64,000 nucleotides of DNA from Polaromonas sp. Lineage in GTDB: Bacteria > Pseudomonadota > Gammaproteobacteria > Burkholderiales > Burkholderiaceae_C. The DNA lies in assembly GCF_012927455.1 (NCBI RefSeq), contig NZ_JABBPE010000015.1, positions 248,001-312,000 of the forward strand. The letters run 5' to 3'. Below are positions 37,200 to 45,179 of this stretch, in pieces. Under the pieces are notes generated by a model. That model saw only the letters and a program-made list of their open reading frames with translations. It was not told the DNA's origin and searched no databases. The translations under genes were made by a program, and so were the position numbers. Numbering within the stretch: the stretch's first letter is position 1; the number at the start of each line of letters is the position of its first letter.

Positions 37200-38471
37200 T
37201 CATGCACTCCGTGCACGACCGCCTTTTTCAGCCCAAGTCCGGGTCCAGCGTATCTGCATCAAGCGCAGCATCGCCAGCATCACCAGCGCCAGGCAGGCGA
37301 AGAACACAAAGCCCCAGGCGTAGCTGCCGGCGTATTGGCGCGACAGGCCCATCGTGCTGGGCACCAGGCCGCCACCCAAGGCGCCGACCTCACCAATCAT
37401 CGAGCCCGCCACGGCCGTGGCCAGCGGCCAGCGTAGCGGTACCAGCTGGAAAAGGGCGCCGTTACCGGCCCCCAGCGCCGCAAAGCAGGCCATCACCAGC
37501 AGCGTGGTGGCTACCAGCGAGCCGCCCGCCAGGCCGCACAGCGTAAGCGTGACAGCTACCGTCAACAACACCACGGTGAGCGTGTTGATTCCGCCCCAGC
37601 GGTCTGAAATCCAGCCGCCAAAGACGCGCAGGGCTGCGCCCATGAAGGCCGCCAGCATGGTGAGCTGGCCGGCCTGCACCTTGCTGACGGCGAACTGGTC
37701 GTAGTAATAAGTCGGCAAAAAAGTCGCCAGGCCGATGAAGCCGCCGAACGTCACCGCGTAGATCAGGCTGAAGGCCCAGCCGTCTTTCTCGAACAAGCAG
37801 GCGACATGCTCGCGAAAGGATGCGTGTTTGTCCAGATCGGGTGGCTCCCTGGCAAAGATGATCATCACGACCATGGGAATGCTGATGGCGGCTGCCGCAA
37901 AGCCATAGACCGTGATCCAGCCGAAAGTCTGCGCCAGCGGCGGCGCGATCAACACCGAGATGGCCGTGCCGACGTTGCCGGCGCCCACCAGGCCCATCGC
38001 CAGCCCCTTGTTTTTGGGCGGGAACGAGCCCGAACCGAGCGACAGCGCAACGCCGAAGCTGGCGCCCGCAATGCCGAGCAACACGCCCATCGCCAGCAGG
38101 TCGTTGAAGCTCTTGACGAAAAAGAAGCCGAACAGCATGGCCACGGCAATCAGGCCCATCTCGACCAGCGTGGCATTTTTGCGGCCAATGTATTGCGACA
38201 AAATCCCCAGCGGAAAACGCATCAGCGCTCCGGCAATGATCGGAATCGAAAGCATCAACCCTTTTTGCGCCGGGCTGAGGTTGAAGGTTTCGGAAATAAA
38301 GGGCGCCATGGCCCCGTTGAGCACCCAAATGCAGCACGAAAATGAAAAATACAAAAACGCAGCGAACAGGGTGGGGGAGTGCCCTGATTTGAGGAATGTT
38401 TTGAAGAAGTTCACTAGGACGGTGCTTGCGTTGAGGTGGGAAGAACGATTTGCACCTAAGTACTGCAACAT
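37200..38471 (-). CDS. NarK/NasA-type nitrate/nitrite MFS transporter
   Basis: A 423-aa membrane protein with 12 predicted helices. Nitrate-nitrite-porter signatures are present in the two halves: GLVGAGNVGTAISVLIAPPLAQTFGW and GEVGALGGGLVPSTMG, plus NGALFQLVPLRWP. It would import nitrate for assimilation or exchange nitrate and nitrite. The N-terminus before the first helix is uncertain because no good ribosome site precedes the ATG at 38471. The nrt/nas genes lie 5 kb away on the same strand, separated by unrelated genes. Confidence 0.88.
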   Translation of the reverse strand: MLQYLGANRSSHLNASTVLVNFFKTFLKSGHSPTLFAAFLYFSFSCCIWVLNGAMAPFISETFNLSPAQKGLMLSIPIIAGALMRFPLGILSQYIGRKNATLVEMGLIAVAMLFGFFFVKSFNDLLAMGVLLGIAGASFGVALSLGSGSFPPKNKGLAMGLVGAGNVGTAISVLIAPPLAQTFGWITVYGFAAAAISIPMVVMIIFAREPPDLDKHASFREHVACLFEKDGWAFSLIYAVTFGGFIGLATFLPTYYYDQFAVSKVQAGQLTMLAAFMGAALRVFGGWISDRWGGINTLTVVLLTVAVTLTLCGLAGGSLVATTLLVMACFAALGAGNGALFQLVPLRWPLATAVAGSMIGEVGALGGGLVPSTMGLSRQYAGSYAWGFVFFACLALVMLAMLRLMQIRWTRTWAEKGGRARSA

Positions 38472-38950
38472 CTGGGCCAGCTATGGTGCGTCGCACCAAA
38501 TCCGTTCATGGCTTCGTGCTGAGCTGCATGGTCGGCGACGTGCCGGCCGGTGCTGCAACCACGGCGCGATAGGAGTGGTGTTGGGGCACTGGCCGTTGAG
38601 GCGTCGTCGCCCGCTTCGCGTGGGCTCGCCGGGCCATACTTGTGAGGCGGCGCATCGATTTGATGTTGCTATCAAAGTGAGAGCTGCTAGCGCCCGTAAA
38701 TAATGGGCTAGCGCCTGATTTTTCACCTAAACCAGGTGGACGCGAGCGGCGCGATCTTGCCGGTCAGCGTTGTTGTGATGGATGTGTTGTTGGGGGCGAG
38801 CCATGTGCTGGCCCGCCTGCAATTGTGTTGGGGACCGGGCGGTAAGCCCCGGCTGGCAAGGCCTTGATTACTTTGCCAGCACAGCCAGCTAATTTGCCCG
38901 GGCGATGAGAAACTGCAGGACTGCAGCGCCTCACCGCCCGGATATCGCTA
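38472..38950. other. Intergenic region between the nitrate transporter and the repeat protein gene
   Basis: No supported gene. It contains a 15-bp palindrome TGGTGCG-T-CGCACCA (38484-38498) just upstream of the transporter start, a reverse repeat copy (38667-38716) and several short GC-rich hairpins after the repeat-protein gene. A frame through 38764-39300 is a shadow of the tandem repeats. Confidence 0.55.
38667..38716 (-). repeat. Two-hairpin dispersed repeat, copy 9
   Basis: Reverse orientation: TGCTATCAAAGTGAGAGCTG, CTAGCGCCCGTAAATAATGG, GCTAGCGCC. The GCCC/GGGC pair is kept and the second hairpin is partly decayed. Confidence 0.75.
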
Positions 38951-39802
38951 TTACAGGCGGCCGGTAGGCGTGTTGTCAGCTTGGCGGGCGCGACCGGCAG
39001 CATCATAGGCACCGCGGACACGGCCAGGTGCGTCTTCAGCGGCGCGAGGCTGGCGGGCATAACCAGGTGCGTCTTCAGCGGCGCGAGGCTGGCGGGCGTA
39101 ACCAGGTGCGTCTTCAGCGGCGCGGGGCTGGCGGGCATAACCAGGTGCGTCTTCAGCGGCGCGAGGCTGGCGGGCGTAACCAGGTGCGTCCTCAGCGGCG
39201 CGGGGCTGGCGGGCGTAACCAGGTGCGTCCTCAGCGGCGCGGGGCTGGCGGGCGTAACCAGGTGCGTCGTCAGCGCCACGTACATGACCAGGCGCGTCAT
39301 CGGTACCGCGACTACGCGTGCGACCGCTTACCGAATCGTCAGCACTGCGGCCACGGCTTCCTACAGAATTGTCTGAGCTGCGGCCTCGGCTGTTGTCACT
39401 GGCGCTTGCGCCGCCACGGCTGTCCGAGCCACTGTTCGCGGATTTGCCGCCGCCTGAATTGGAGTTACCTGCAGAGTTGCCGCCATTGGACGAGCCGCCG
39501 GCCGAGTTGCCGCTGCTAGATCCGCCACCGGAGTTGCTGCTGCTAGATCCGCCACCGGAGTTGCTGCTGCTAGATCCGCCACCGGAGTTGCCGCTGCTAG
39601 ATCCGCCACCGGAATTGCCGCTGCTAGATCCTCCTCCGGAGTTGCCGCCGCCCGAACTGCCACCACCGCCGCTACCCGAGCCGCCGCCGCCGCTACCCGA
39701 GCCTCCACCGCCGTCACCGCCGCGAGCCATGACCGGCGTTGCGACCAAACCAACTGCTACCACCGTTGCTATTGCCACTGCAATTTTTCTGAGGTTGAAC
39801 AT
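38951..39802 (-). CDS. Secreted Gly/Ser-rich protein with 13-residue tandem repeats
   Basis: A 283-aa exported protein of unknown function. A clean signal peptide (MFNLRKIAVAIATVVAVGLV, cleaved after ATPVMA) leads into a Gly/Ser/Asn region (about 27-130) with GGGSSSGNS-type units. A Ser/Arg/Asp region follows, then six copies of GYARQPRAAEDAP (39 bp each) and a short basic end. No folded domain is visible, so it is probably disordered, surface or matrix material. The ATG has AGGAGAATCTTTC upstream; the frame opens 36 codons earlier without support. It is divergent from the DUF6502-DUF5666 pair. Confidence 0.75.
   Translation of the reverse strand: MFNLRKIAVAIATVVAVGLVATPVMARGGDGGGGSGSGGGGSGSGGGGSSGGGNSGGGSSSGNSGGGSSSGNSGGGSSSSNSGGGSSSSNSGGGSSSGNSAGGSSNGGNSAGNSNSGGGKSANSGSDSRGGASASDNSRGRSSDNSVGSRGRSADDSVSGRTRSRGTDDAPGHVRGADDAPGYARQPRAAEDAPGYARQPRAAEDAPGYARQPRAAEDAPGYARQPRAAEDAPGYARQPRAAEDAPGYARQPRAAEDAPGRVRGAYDAAGRARQADNTPTGRL
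39018..39270 (-). repeat. 39-bp coding tandem repeat, six to seven units
   Basis: Successive 39-bp units differ by only one or two bases (for example GCGAGGCT versus GCGGGGCT, CTTCAGC versus CCTCAGC). The unit length is a multiple of three, so copy-number change keeps the frame. The near identity points to recent slippage or recombination. Confidence 0.9.
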
Positions 39803-40160
39803 GAAAGATTCTCCTGAATAAAAAGTTTGAAAAACCACCAGAAACATAAAAAAGTCAATCCTGGTCGATTGAAGCAAGCGCTGGCCGAAAAGCCGGTTTG
39901 CGTTCGCCATCTCTTCTTTTGCTCCGCGTTTGTGTGTGATTATTTCCCACGCACACTTCGAATGTATTCGAAAAAAACACTACGTCAAGAATATTTGTGT
40001 AACTATTTCCCACAGATTAATTTTGCAGCCTGTAATTAAAGCGATCTGCAAAGTCGGTCTTCGCTTGCACGCTGACTTGCTGGCAGCTGCCGGCCCTGTC
40101 GCCAAACAAACTTTTTCAGTTCAGAAGAGCCGCCGCTTAACACGCCCAGCAAAGCGTTAT

Positions 40161-40188
40161 TGCTATAATTTCAATAGCTGCTTGCGCA
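40161..40188 (-). repeat. Two-hairpin dispersed repeat, copy 12 (truncated)
   Basis: GCTATAATTTCAATAGCTGC then TTGCGC is the GCTAT/ATAGC half of the repeat in reverse orientation. The GCCC/GGGC half is missing. Confidence 0.6.
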
Positions 40189-40336
40189 ACAGATATGGGA
40201 ACTCGCGCTGTTTTGTAGTTAAAATAAATTTGTTGTGCACTGCCGCTGAAGTTCGGACGCATAGGTGCTTGCTCCGCAGCGAGATAGCCGGTCATTTCAA
40301 GGGAATTCATGGGGTGAATTGCACGGCAGGCAATGT

Positions 40337-40370
40337 ACGTGGAATATTTTCCCACGTCATGTGATATAGT
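40337..40370 (+). promoter_or_regulatory. Operator and promoter of the DUF6502-DUF5666 operon
   Basis: ACGTGG (40337-40342) and CCACGT (40352-40357) form a perfect inverted repeat. A -10 hexamer TATAGT lies at 40365-40370, so the palindrome covers the -35 and spacer, where a bound protein would block transcription. The predicted start is near 40377, 20 bp before the ATG. Confidence 0.55.
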
Positions 40371-40396
40371 GAGTTAACACAAGGCCATTTATCCAA

Positions 40397-41281
40397 ATGC
40401 TGACTCCGCAAACTCCCGCCACCACGCCTTCGCCGGCGCTCGTTCTGGCCTTGCGTCGTGTGTTGCGCCCGATGGTCAGGTTGATGCTCGCGCGCGGCAT
40501 CACTTACCCCTACCTTGCCGATCTGCTAAAAGCACTTTTTGTGGACGTGTCCGACAAGGATTTCCGACTGGACCAGAAACTACCGACCGACAGCCGCGTC
40601 AGCCTGGTGTCGGGCGTGCATCGCAAAGAGGTCAATCGGCTGCGCCAGGAAATGGCCTCTGACGCCGAAATCGTGCCCTCTGTGGTGTCGCTGGGCGCGC
40701 AACTGGTGGCCGTCTGGCTGGGGTCTGTCCAGTATCTGGATGAAAACAACCGGCCCAAGCCGCTGACGCGGTTTGTCAGCGAAGGCGGAAGTATGTCGTT
40801 CGAGGCATTGGTTGCCGGCGTCAACAGCGACATCCGGCCGCGCGTCGTGCTTGACGAGTGGCTGCGCCTGGGGGTGGTGCGTTTCGACGAAGCGCACCGC
40901 GTCTGCCTGAATGTTGAAGCCTTTATTCCAGCTGAAGGCTTCGATGAAAAAGCCTACTACTTTGGCCACAACCTGCACGACCACGCGGCCGCAGCGGCGC
41001 ACAACCTGATTGGCGCCGGCAAGCCGTTTCTTGAGCGAACCGTGCATTACGACGCGCTGAGCGCCAACTCGGTGGCGGCACTGGCCGCGCAGTCGGGGCA
41101 GGTCGGCATGGAAGCTCTGTTGGCTATCAACAAGAGCGCCATGGCGCTGGAAGCGGCCGACGCGAGCAGCAGCGCGCCGCGCCAGCGCATGACCTTTGGC
41201 ATTTACTTTTATGCTGAGCCGGCGACGCCTGCCAAAGACGAATTACCAACCGCAGGGCAGGCATTAAGGAACGCGCCGTGA
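40397..41281 (+). CDS. DUF6502-family protein, probable DNA-binding regulator
   Basis: A 294-aa soluble protein. The N-terminal region (LRRVLRPMVRLMLARGITYPYLADLLKALFVDVS, then TDSRVSLVSGVHRKEVNRLRQEM) matches the DUF6502 pattern and reads like a winged-helix domain. The C-terminal half is helical with no catalytic motif. Its stop overlaps the GTG start of a secreted DUF5666 protein (GTGA), a pairing that suggests that it regulates or assists production of that protein. Function is otherwise unknown. A palindrome over its promoter hints at autoregulation. Confidence 0.75.
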   Translation: MLTPQTPATTPSPALVLALRRVLRPMVRLMLARGITYPYLADLLKALFVDVSDKDFRLDQKLPTDSRVSLVSGVHRKEVNRLRQEMASDAEIVPSVVSLGAQLVAVWLGSVQYLDENNRPKPLTRFVSEGGSMSFEALVAGVNSDIRPRVVLDEWLRLGVVRFDEAHRVCLNVEAFIPAEGFDEKAYYFGHNLHDHAAAAAHNLIGAGKPFLERTVHYDALSANSVAALAAQSGQVGMEALLAINKSAMALEAADASSSAPRQRMTFGIYFYAEPATPAKDELPTAGQALRNAP

Positions 41282-43080
41282 ATTCCAACTCTCACTCCTT
41301 GCCGCAGGGTGTCATGCGATATTCAGTGACAGCGCTGGTCGCTGCAGTCATTTTCTGCTCGCCCGTGCAGGCGCAAAACATGTGCGACTCCCAAGCGTCG
41401 CTGGTCAACCCGGCAGCGGCCTTATCTCCTGGTTTCGGCGGCACCGGTGCGCCGCGTACCGACGTCATCACGGGGCAAACCGGCGGCATTGGCGGCACCG
41501 GCATCAGCAACGGCGGCATGGGCGGCACTGGTGCGCCGCGTGATGAGGCTGTCGCGGGCCGTCCCGGCGTCGGCGGTTCAGGTATCAGCAGCGGCGGTAT
41601 GGGTGGTACTGGTGCGCCGCGTGACGAGGCGGTCGCGGGACGCCCCGGTATTGGTGGTTCGGGTATTAGTAGCGGCGGCATGGGAGGCACTGGCGCGCGG
41701 CGTGACGAAGCAGTGGCGGGAGGTCGCCCGGGCATTGGTGGTACCGGCATCCGCAACGGCGTTACGGGCGGCATGGGCGGCACCGGCATCGTCGGTGTGA
41801 TCACCGGGTTTGCCAGCATTTGTGTCAACGGGCTGGAAGTCCAGTATGACGCCAGCACCCCAGTGTTCGCCGATGGCCGCGGTGCCACGGCGGGCGAACT
41901 GGCGGTGGGCCAAGTGGTTGCGGTGCGGGCCGCAGGCGCGGGGGCGCAACTCTCGGCGAGCAACATCGCCGTGATTCATGTCGTCGTCGGTCCGGTCAGT
42001 CGGGCTGATGCAGCCACGGGCCAGCTCGAACTGCTGGGCCAATCGGTGCGTGTCAACAATCCCGGCGATCTGTCCAACCTGAAACCGGGTGACTGGGTAC
42101 AGGTGAGCGGGTACAGGCTGGCGTCGGGTGAGGTGGCGGCGTCGCGCGTTGAGCCGACTGCCGCGCGGGCGCGGGCGCAGATCAGCGGGCAGATCGGCGA
42201 GGTCGATGTTGGTGGCTTCACGCTGCACGGTACCCGCGTTGGTCTGGGTAACCTGAGCTTGCCGGGCGGCGCGGTAACGGGCTCCGAAGTGGTGGTGCGC
42301 GGCAGCTGGACCGGCACCCGACTGCTCGCCCAGGCGATTGAGCTTGAACCGACGCGCCAGAGTGTGGGCCGTGTCGACAACGTGGTTCTGGAAGGTTACG
42401 TGCATGCCTTGAGCGGGAGCGAACTTAGCCTGGGCAGCAACCTGATGACGTTGGCGCCCAACGTGCAGATTTCGGGCCCCAGTGGCAGTCCGCTGGCGAT
42501 TGATCAGCGGGTCCAGGTCAGGGGCCGGGTCGGTGCGGATCAGCGCATCACGGTGGATCGGGTTGATGTCAGGGGCGGTGGATCCGGCTCGGGCGCGGAC
42601 GGTGCGAGCAGCGGCAGAAGCAGTACCTCGAGCAGCGGTAAGGGGAGCAGTTCGGACAGTTCGGACGGCAGCCGCGGCAAAGGCAGCTCGGGCGGCGACG
42701 ATGGCTCGGGCTCGAAGTCCGGCTCCGGCTCCGGCTCCGGCTCGTCCGGCAGCGGTTCATCGGGATCGTCAGGCAAAGGTTCCTCTGGCAGCGGTTCATC
42801 GGGATCGTCCGGCAGTGGTTCCGGTAGCGGTTCGTCGGGATCGTCCGGCAGTGGTTCCGGTAGCGGTTCGTCGGGATCGTCCGGCAGTGGTTCCGGTAGC
42901 GGTTCATCGGGATCATCAGGCAGTGGTTCCAGTAGCGGTTCATCGGGATCATCAGGCAGTGGTTCCGGCAGCGGTTCGTCGGGATCGTCCGGCAGTGGTT
43001 CCTCCGGTGGTGGTTCGTCGGGTAGCGGCGGTTCATCGGGCGGCAGCGGCAGCGGCGGAGGTGGCGGAGGCAAGCGGTGA
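41278..43080 (+). CDS. Secreted DUF5666 protein with Gly-rich repeats and Ser/Gly tail
   Basis: A 600-aa exported protein (GTG start; signal peptide ending near PVQAQN). Region 1 (about 50-165) is Gly-rich with about 27-residue repeats built on GGMGGTGAPRDEAVAGRPG. Region 2 (about 175-430) holds four beta-rich DUF5666 units (VQYDASTPVFADGRGATAGELAVGQVV, LKPGDWVQVSGYRL and similar), an OB-like fold. Region 3 (about 435-600) is a Ser/Gly low-complexity tail with GSGSSGSSGS units, ending in KR. It is translationally coupled to the DUF6502 gene. Surface or matrix location is likely; function is unknown. Confidence 0.82.
   Translation: MNSNSHSLPQGVMRYSVTALVAAVIFCSPVQAQNMCDSQASLVNPAAALSPGFGGTGAPRTDVITGQTGGIGGTGISNGGMGGTGAPRDEAVAGRPGVGGSGISSGGMGGTGAPRDEAVAGRPGIGGSGISSGGMGGTGARRDEAVAGGRPGIGGTGIRNGVTGGMGGTGIVGVITGFASICVNGLEVQYDASTPVFADGRGATAGELAVGQVVAVRAAGAGAQLSASNIAVIHVVVGPVSRADAATGQLELLGQSVRVNNPGDLSNLKPGDWVQVSGYRLASGEVAASRVEPTAARARAQISGQIGEVDVGGFTLHGTRVGLGNLSLPGGAVTGSEVVVRGSWTGTRLLAQAIELEPTRQSVGRVDNVVLEGYVHALSGSELSLGSNLMTLAPNVQISGPSGSPLAIDQRVQVRGRVGADQRITVDRVDVRGGGSGSGADGASSGRSSTSSSGKGSSSDSSDGSRGKGSSGGDDGSGSKSGSGSGSGSSGSGSSGSSGKGSSGSGSSGSSGSGSGSGSSGSSGSGSGSGSSGSSGSGSGSGSSGSSGSGSSSGSSGSSGSGSGSGSSGSSGSGSSGGGSSGSGGSSGGSGSGGGGGGKR
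41500..41750 (+). repeat. Coding repeats for Gly-rich GGMGGTGAPRDE units
   Basis: Four imperfect units of about 81 bp, each encoding GGMGGTGA(P/R)RDEAVAG followed by RPG(V/I)GGSGIS. Third positions differ between units, so they are older than the 39-bp repeats in the divergent gene. Confidence 0.75.
42690..43020 (+). repeat. Ser/Gly-coding low-complexity repeat
   Basis: Repeated units of about 42 bp (GGTTCATCGGGATCGTCCGG and variants) encode GSGSSGSSGSGSGS. Codon variation is small, which points to recent expansion. Confidence 0.85.
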
Positions 43081-43289
43081 CCGTCTGCATCGCTCCCAAC
43101 CATGAACCATGGCGCGACTCCGCCCGGCACTGTCCGCGTCTGGTGCTATTCTGGTAATGAAATACGCCCCTGGTGCATGAGCCACGGAAACTGTTTGCTA
43201 CGTTTTTGATGGCACACAAAATGCCGGAGGGTGCGCCCTAACGCGCGGCAAGGCGGCCAGCGCCGGCAATGACTCCGGCTCCCAGCCCT

Positions 43290-44117
43290 TCAGGCCGTCA
43301 GCTTTTCCACATGCGCCTGGCGCGTGTACAAAAAGTCCATGACCGCCTTGCGGTAGTGCTGGTAGGGCGCACTTTCCGCCAGCGCGACGCGATTGCGTGG
43401 ACGCGGCAGCTGCACAGTCAGCACTTCGCCAATCGTGGCCGACGGGCCGTTGGTCATCATCACGATGCGGTCGCTCAGCAGCACCGCTTCGTCCACATCG
43501 TGCGTCACCATCACGACCGTGCTTTGCGTGTTGGCGACGATCTGCAAGAGCTCGTCCTGCAGCTTGGCGCGCGTCAGCGCATCGAGCGCGCCGAAGGGCT
43601 CGTCAAGCAGCAACACCTTGGGCTCCATCGCCAGGGCGCGCGCAATGCCGACGCGCTGCTTCATGCCGCCCGAAATCTCGCCCGGACGTTTCTGCGCCGC
43701 CGCGCTCAAGCCGACCATGGCCAGCACCGCATCGGTGCGCGCCTTGAGCTGGGCCTTGTTTTCCGTTGCGGAAAACACCCGTTCCACCGCGAGATAGACG
43801 TTTTCAAAACAGGTTAGCCAGGGCAATAGCGAATGGTTCTGAAACACCACGGCGCGCTCCGGGCCGGGTCCAGCGATTTCGCGGTTGGCGCACAGCAGCA
43901 CGCCCTGGGTAGGCATGCTCAAGCCGGCCAGCAGGTTGAGCAGCGTCGATTTGCCGCAGCCCGAATGGCCGATCAGCGCAACAAATTCGCCCTTGGCAAC
44001 CGTGAGGTTGATGTTTTGCAGCGCGCAGAACGGCCCGTTCTTGGTCTTGAAGGTTTGCTCGACGCCTTGGATGTTGATGTACCTGGCGTTGACTGGGTTG
44101 TGCATGGAGGTCTTCAT
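43290..44117 (-). CDS. nrtC: Nitrate ABC transporter ATP-binding protein
   Basis: A 275-aa ATPase: Walker A GHSGCGKST, Q-loop VFQNHSLLPWLTC, signature ISGGMKQRVGIARAL, Walker B VLLLDEPFGALD and switch VTHDVDE. The NHSLLPW pattern is typical of the nitrate/sulfonate/taurine group. It lacks the extra substrate-binding domain of cyanobacterial NrtC and so corresponds to NrtD/NasD in some naming schemes. It is the last gene of the nrtA-B-C operon, 30 bp after the permease. The alternative start Met5 is equally possible. Confidence 0.92.
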   Translation of the reverse strand: MKTSMHNPVNARYINIQGVEQTFKTKNGPFCALQNINLTVAKGEFVALIGHSGCGKSTLLNLLAGLSMPTQGVLLCANREIAGPGPERAVVFQNHSLLPWLTCFENVYLAVERVFSATENKAQLKARTDAVLAMVGLSAAAQKRPGEISGGMKQRVGIARALAMEPKVLLLDEPFGALDALTRAKLQDELLQIVANTQSTVVMVTHDVDEAVLLSDRIVMMTNGPSATIGEVLTVQLPRPRNRVALAESAPYQHYRKAVMDFLYTRQAHVEKLTA

Positions 44118-44147
44118 GGTTGTGTTCCCCGGTTGATTGGGTCCAGG

Positions 44148-45122
44148 TCAGTTCTTGACTTCTTCAAACGTAAACGCCGTGGCCAGCCGGATCAGCGCGT
44201 ATTCCAGCACCAGTCCGACGACGCCAATCACGAAAATCGCGATGATGATGTTCTTGACGTTGAGGTTGTTCCACTCGTCCCAGACCCAGAAGCCGATGCC
44301 GACGCCGCCTGTCAGCATTTCGGCCGCCACAATCACTAGCCAGGCGGTGCCTACGGCCAGCCGCACGCCAGTCAGCATGTAGGGCAGCACGGCGGGGAAG
44401 AGGATTTTGGTGACGATCTTCCACTCGCTCAGATTGAGCACGCGCGCCACGTTCATGTAGTCCTGCGGCACCCGCTGCACGCCGACGGCGGTGTTGATGA
44501 TCATGGGCCAGATCGAGCAGATGAAGATGGTCCAGATGGCGGCCGGGTTGGCGCCCTTGAACACCAGCAGGCCAATCGGCAGCCAGGCCAGCGGCGACAC
44601 CGGGCGCAGCAGGCTGATCAGCGGGTTGAACATGCGGCCCAAAAAGGTGAAGCGGCCAATCAGGAAACCGACCGGAATGCCGACGATGGCCGCCAGGCCA
44701 AAGCCCAGCGCCACGCGTTTCAGCGACGAAAGAATGTTCCAGCCAATGCCCTGGTCATTGGGCCCCTGGCTGTAAAACGGGTTGCTGAAGATCTGCACCG
44801 CTTGCCAGAACGTGTCCCTGGGCGAGGGGATACTGGCGGCCGTGCCCAGGGAAACCAGTTCCCAGAGCAGCGCCAGCAGGCCCAGGCCCAGCAGCGGCGG
44901 CAGCAGGCGTTGCCAGATAAAGGTGCTGTCCCAGGGCCGACGTGCCGCCGCTGCAGCAGCGGCCGCCTGCGTCGTCGTCTGGGTGCTGCTTTTACCATCA
45001 TTCAGGCCTGCAGCCCCCGTTTCAAGGGCGCTGCTAGCTATTAAATGTGTAGCATCTCGGGGGCTGCTGCGGCTTGTGGGCAGGGCGGAACTGCGCGGGG
45101 AATGGGCTACGGCACTGACCAT
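44148..45122 (-). CDS. nrtB: Nitrate ABC transporter permease
   Basis: A 324-aa inner-membrane protein with six predicted helices after residue 70 and the permease coupling loop (AARVLNLSEWKIVTKILFPAVLPYMLTG). The first 65 residues are an unusual Ser/Ala/Thr-rich extension. AGAGG 8 nt before the ATG supports this start. Residues about 23-40 (DATHLIASSALETGAAGL) are encoded by an in-frame copy of the dispersed repeat, so the extension probably arose by insertion. Confidence 0.9.
   Translation of the reverse strand: MVSAVAHSPRSSALPTSRSSPRDATHLIASSALETGAAGLNDGKSSTQTTTQAAAAAAAARRPWDSTFIWQRLLPPLLGLGLLALLWELVSLGTAASIPSPRDTFWQAVQIFSNPFYSQGPNDQGIGWNILSSLKRVALGFGLAAIVGIPVGFLIGRFTFLGRMFNPLISLLRPVSPLAWLPIGLLVFKGANPAAIWTIFICSIWPMIINTAVGVQRVPQDYMNVARVLNLSEWKIVTKILFPAVLPYMLTGVRLAVGTAWLVIVAAEMLTGGVGIGFWVWDEWNNLNVKNIIIAIFVIGVVGLVLEYALIRLATAFTFEEVKN
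45006..45054 (+). repeat. Two-hairpin dispersed repeat, copy 10 (inside nrtB)
   Basis: GCCTGCAGCCCCCGTTTCAA, GGGCGCTGCTAGCTATTAAA and TGTAGCA match the family. It lies antisense to nrtB and encodes part of its N-terminal extension. Confidence 0.8.
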
Positions 45123-45179
45123 GGTGGCACCTCTTCAAGTGGCTATTCAGGTGGAAGTTCAAGTGAGAGTTCGGCAGGC

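Larger units (their letters stand above)
39803..40396. other. Regulatory gap between the divergent repeat-protein and DUF6502 genes
   Basis: An AT-richer 594-bp gap without a gene. It contains TATTTCCCAC at 39941-39950 and again at 40004-40013, a related TATTTTCCCAC at 40345-40355 inside an ACGTGG/CCACGT inverted repeat, TTCGAA-TGTA-TTCGAA at 39958-39973 and a truncated repeat copy (40161-40188). Confidence 0.6.

Noticed and set aside
38484..38498. Palindrome TGGTGCG-T-CGCACCA as an NtrC site for the nitrate transporter
   Set aside because: The half-sites are in the opposite order to the GCAC-N7-GTGC pattern and the site is only 13 bp from the ATG; no sigma-54 promoter is found there. It may still bind another protein.
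39018..39270. Possible CRISPR array
   Set aside because: The units are contiguous 39-bp tandem copies with no unique spacers and lie in frame in a coding region.
38764..39300. Minus-strand frame with THLVTPASPAPLK repeats
   Set aside because: The 39-bp repeat is open in several frames. The other frame has the signal peptide, ribosome site and Gly/Ser region and is preferred.
42540..43130. Pro/Asp/Glu-rich minus-strand frame
   Set aside because: It is the complement of the Ser/Gly-coding repeats of the DUF5666 protein and has no start signals.
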